This document shows positions 4,954 through 6,602 of a stretch of DNA of 6,602 nucleotides, in pieces. Origin of the DNA: an uncultured bacterium (GTDB taxonomy: Bacteria; Bdellovibrionota_C; UBA2361; SZUA-149; CALKYB01); the NCBI GenBank assembly GCA_938022485.1, contig CALIEE010000207.1, positions 1 through 6,602 on the forward strand, written 5' to 3'. The notes under the pieces are model-generated. The model was not told where the DNA came from. It saw nothing but the letters and a program-made list of their open reading frames with translations, and searched no databases. The translations under genes and the position numbers were made by a program. Every line of letters begins with the position of its first letter. The stretch's first letter is position 1.

Positions 4954-6602
4954 ATGAATGCTGCTAAATCTCGCACATCCTTTTTCAGAACTTTATCTGA
5001 GCTAAAAAACGAGCTTTTAAGCTCGGAGAATTACTCGCGCCCAGAAAGTCTAAAGGAAACTCTAGTTCTCCTACTAGCAGCAAGAACTGTTGTGCTCTCA
5101 CTACTTTTAGGTTTCGCGGCCTGGGAACTTAGCATCCGTAGCTCCTACGGAATGGAATGGTTCTTTGGAGTAATTTCTTTTACCTACCTCATCTCGGCAG
5201 TTAACTTACTACTTCTCAAAAAAGCAAAAAACCCTCAAAAACTAGTTTGGTTTCAGCTCGCTACGGACCTCGCTCTGGCAAGTCTGTCTATCTATCTGCT
5301 TGGATACTCGGGAAGTGTAGTGCTCTACCTCCTAGTGATAATTGAGGCTGCAGTTCTTCTAGGCAGCCAAGGAGCGGTTATAACAGCATCAGCCTCTGCT
5401 TTTTTCTACTCAATAATTAACTCCGGAATTATTCCTCCGGCTCACGGTAGTTTTAGCCAACTAAGTCCAACCGAGATTTTGATGGTCTATATTTCTTTGG
5501 TCACTGTTGCCCTAACAGCCTCGGCGGTTGCCAGACAACTTGGCCAAGTGAGACGCTCTGCATCGAGTAGCGCCAACGAACTATCGGAGATGGAGCTTAG
5601 ACAACAACAGCTATTCGATGATCTTCAAGAAGGAATTATCACTGTAGACTTGGATCAAGCTATTACCAGTATTAATCAAGCAGCTAGTTCAATTATTGGA
5701 CTAAGCCGAGTGGATGCTAATGACCTAATTGGAAAATCTTTACCAGGCATTCTCGAGAACTTAGGGGCAGGGCAAATTGATGACTTACTTGGCAATCAAC
5801 AATCCGATACTCCTAGAGAAATTAGTTTCAGCAAGGAATCAGCTGGGAATAGCCGCTTTCTCTCTTACAATGTAAAAGAGATCAAAGACTCCACTGGTAA
5901 CATCTCAGGTAAACGCTTCATCTTCAATGACGTAAGCAAGGTGAAGGAAATGGAAGAAAAGCTTAGTCTTAAAGACAAGCTTTCTGCCATTCAGCTCGAT
6001 TCTCTAGACACCTCTTCAGGAAAAGAACTCTCTGACAAGCTTCAAATAATAGGTGAAAGCCCAGTAATGACCAACATATTTAATTTGGTCGACAGGGTAG
6101 CGAGAAGCGAGGCTTCCGTTTTGATTAACGGACAAAGCGGTACGGGTAAAGAGTTAATAGCTAAAGCAATACACTTTGGCAGCCAAAGAAGTGAAAAACC
6201 CTTTGTTACTCTCAACTGTGGAGCAATACCGGAGAGTTTAATTGAAAGTGAGCTGTTTGGTCACGTTAAAGGAGCTTTTACAGGAGCGATCAAGGATAGT
6301 CTGGGTCTATTTCGTCAGGCAGAAGGGGGAACTATTTTCCTTGATGAAATTGGAGAACTTCCACTTCATTTACAGTCTAAGCTTCTCAGAGCATTACAGG
6401 AAAGAACTGTTAGACCAGTAGGTGGGGCACAGTCCATTGATATTGATGTCAGAGTACTCGCCGCTACCAATAAAAACCTCAGATCCGAAATAAATGGTGG
6501 AGAGTTCAGAGAAGACCTTTTCTACAGACTAAATGTTGTAAACATTACCCTTCCTCCTCTCAAAGAGAGAAAGGAAGATATTCCTCATTTGATTAACTAT
6601 TT
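4954..6602 (+). CDS. PilS-like membrane sensor fused to a sigma-54 activator AAA+ domain (3' end cut)
   Basis: One frame stays open from ATG 4954 to the window edge (549 codons). Six probable membrane segments lie within residues 36-196 (about 36-57, 69-89, 97-117, 120-137, 140-160, 174-196), with the PilS-like stretch LYLLVIIEAAVLLG at 124-137. A PAS domain (about 212-335) begins QLFDDLQEGIITVD and ends FNDVSKVKEMEEKL, the usual run-in to a histidine-kinase domain. No kinase H-box follows. Instead a sigma-54 AAA+ domain starts near 363: IIGESPVM at 365-372, Walker A GQSGTGKE at 393-400, GAFTGA at 440-445, Walker B IFLDE at 461-465, ATN at 504-506, arginine-finger segment FREDLFYRLN at 518-527. 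The C-terminal Fis-type DNA-binding domain would lie beyond the edge. An in-frame stop at 4942 fixes the start; the ribosome site (GGGTG at 4937) is weak and distant. Inferred role: direct signal-dependent control of sigma-54 promoters, probably pilus-related. Domain calls are firm; the function is inference. Confidence 0.88.
   Translation, partial: MNAAKSRTSFFRTLSELKNELLSSENYSRPESLKETLVLLLAARTVVLSLLLGFAAWELSIRSSYGMEWFFGVISFTYLISAVNLLLLKKAKNPQKLVWFQLATDLALASLSIYLLGYSGSVVLYLLVIIEAAVLLGSQGAVITASASAFFYSIINSGIIPPAHGSFSQLSPTEILMVYISLVTVALTASAVARQLGQVRRSASSSANELSEMELRQQQLFDDLQEGIITVDLDQAITSINQAASSIIGLSRVDANDLIGKSLPGILENLGAGQIDDLLGNQQSDTPREISFSKESAGNSRFLSYNVKEIKDSTGNISGKRFIFNDVSKVKEMEEKLSLKDKLSAIQLDSLDTSSGKELSDKLQIIGESPVMTNIFNLVDRVARSEASVLINGQSGTGKELIAKAIHFGSQRSEKPFVTLNCGAIPESLIESELFGHVKGAFTGAIKDSLGLFRQAEGGTIFLDEIGELPLHLQSKLLRALQERTVRPVGGAQSIDIDVRVLAATNKNLRSEINGGEFREDLFYRLNVVNITLPPLKERKEDIPHLINY

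Noticed and set aside
5900..6060. Frameshift or sequencing error as the cause of the sensor-AAA+ fusion
   Set aside because: The same frame reads through both domains with no stop, and the linker composition is plausible for a protein helix. A frameshift would not remove about 220 residues of kinase plus a receiver domain. A misassembly cannot be excluded from sequence alone.

Overview
The window holds the start of one gene on the minus strand and four genes on the plus strand. It looks like a Gram-negative bacterium of moderate GC content, most likely a member of the deltaproteobacteria in the broad sense (Myxococcota, Desulfobacterota, Bdellovibrionota, SAR324 and relatives). That assignment is inference. 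It rests on a single-chain glycyl-tRNA synthetase and on a PilB/PilC pair of the deltaproteobacterial kind followed directly by a PilS-type sensor gene.

Layout: (1) bases 1-248, minus strand: the first 82 codons of rsmE, a 16S rRNA uridine methyltransferase, cut by the window edge. (2) 249-386: a short divergent intergenic region with a perfect 9-bp hairpin in the glyS leader. (3) 387-1715: glyS (GlyQS type), complete. (4) 1716-1945: 230 non-coding bases containing several inverted repeats; this region ends the glyS unit and is the likely control region of the pilus genes. (5) 1946-3643 pilB and 3676-4893 pilC: the extension ATPase and inner-membrane platform protein of a type IV pilus. (6) 4954 to the right edge: a large open gene.

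The gene at 4954-6602 is the most interesting object here. Reading it codon by codon gives one uninterrupted frame: six membrane segments and a PAS domain arranged as in the histidine kinase PilS, followed directly by a sigma-54 activator AAA+ domain with Walker A, GAFTGA, Walker B and arginine-finger motifs, as in PilR/NtrC/GlrR. The histidine-kinase dimerisation and ATPase domains and the receiver domain are all missing. In the slot where pilS and pilR usually sit as two genes, this genome appears to carry one membrane-anchored protein that could sense a signal and open sigma-54 promoters without phosphotransfer. pilT, often found between pilB and pilC in related clusters, is also absent from that position.

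As a working model, pilB, pilC and the fusion gene (spacers of 32 and 60 bases, same strand) form one operon. PilB drives pilin polymerisation on the PilC platform, and the fusion protein controls sigma-54 promoters, possibly that of a pilin gene beyond the right edge.
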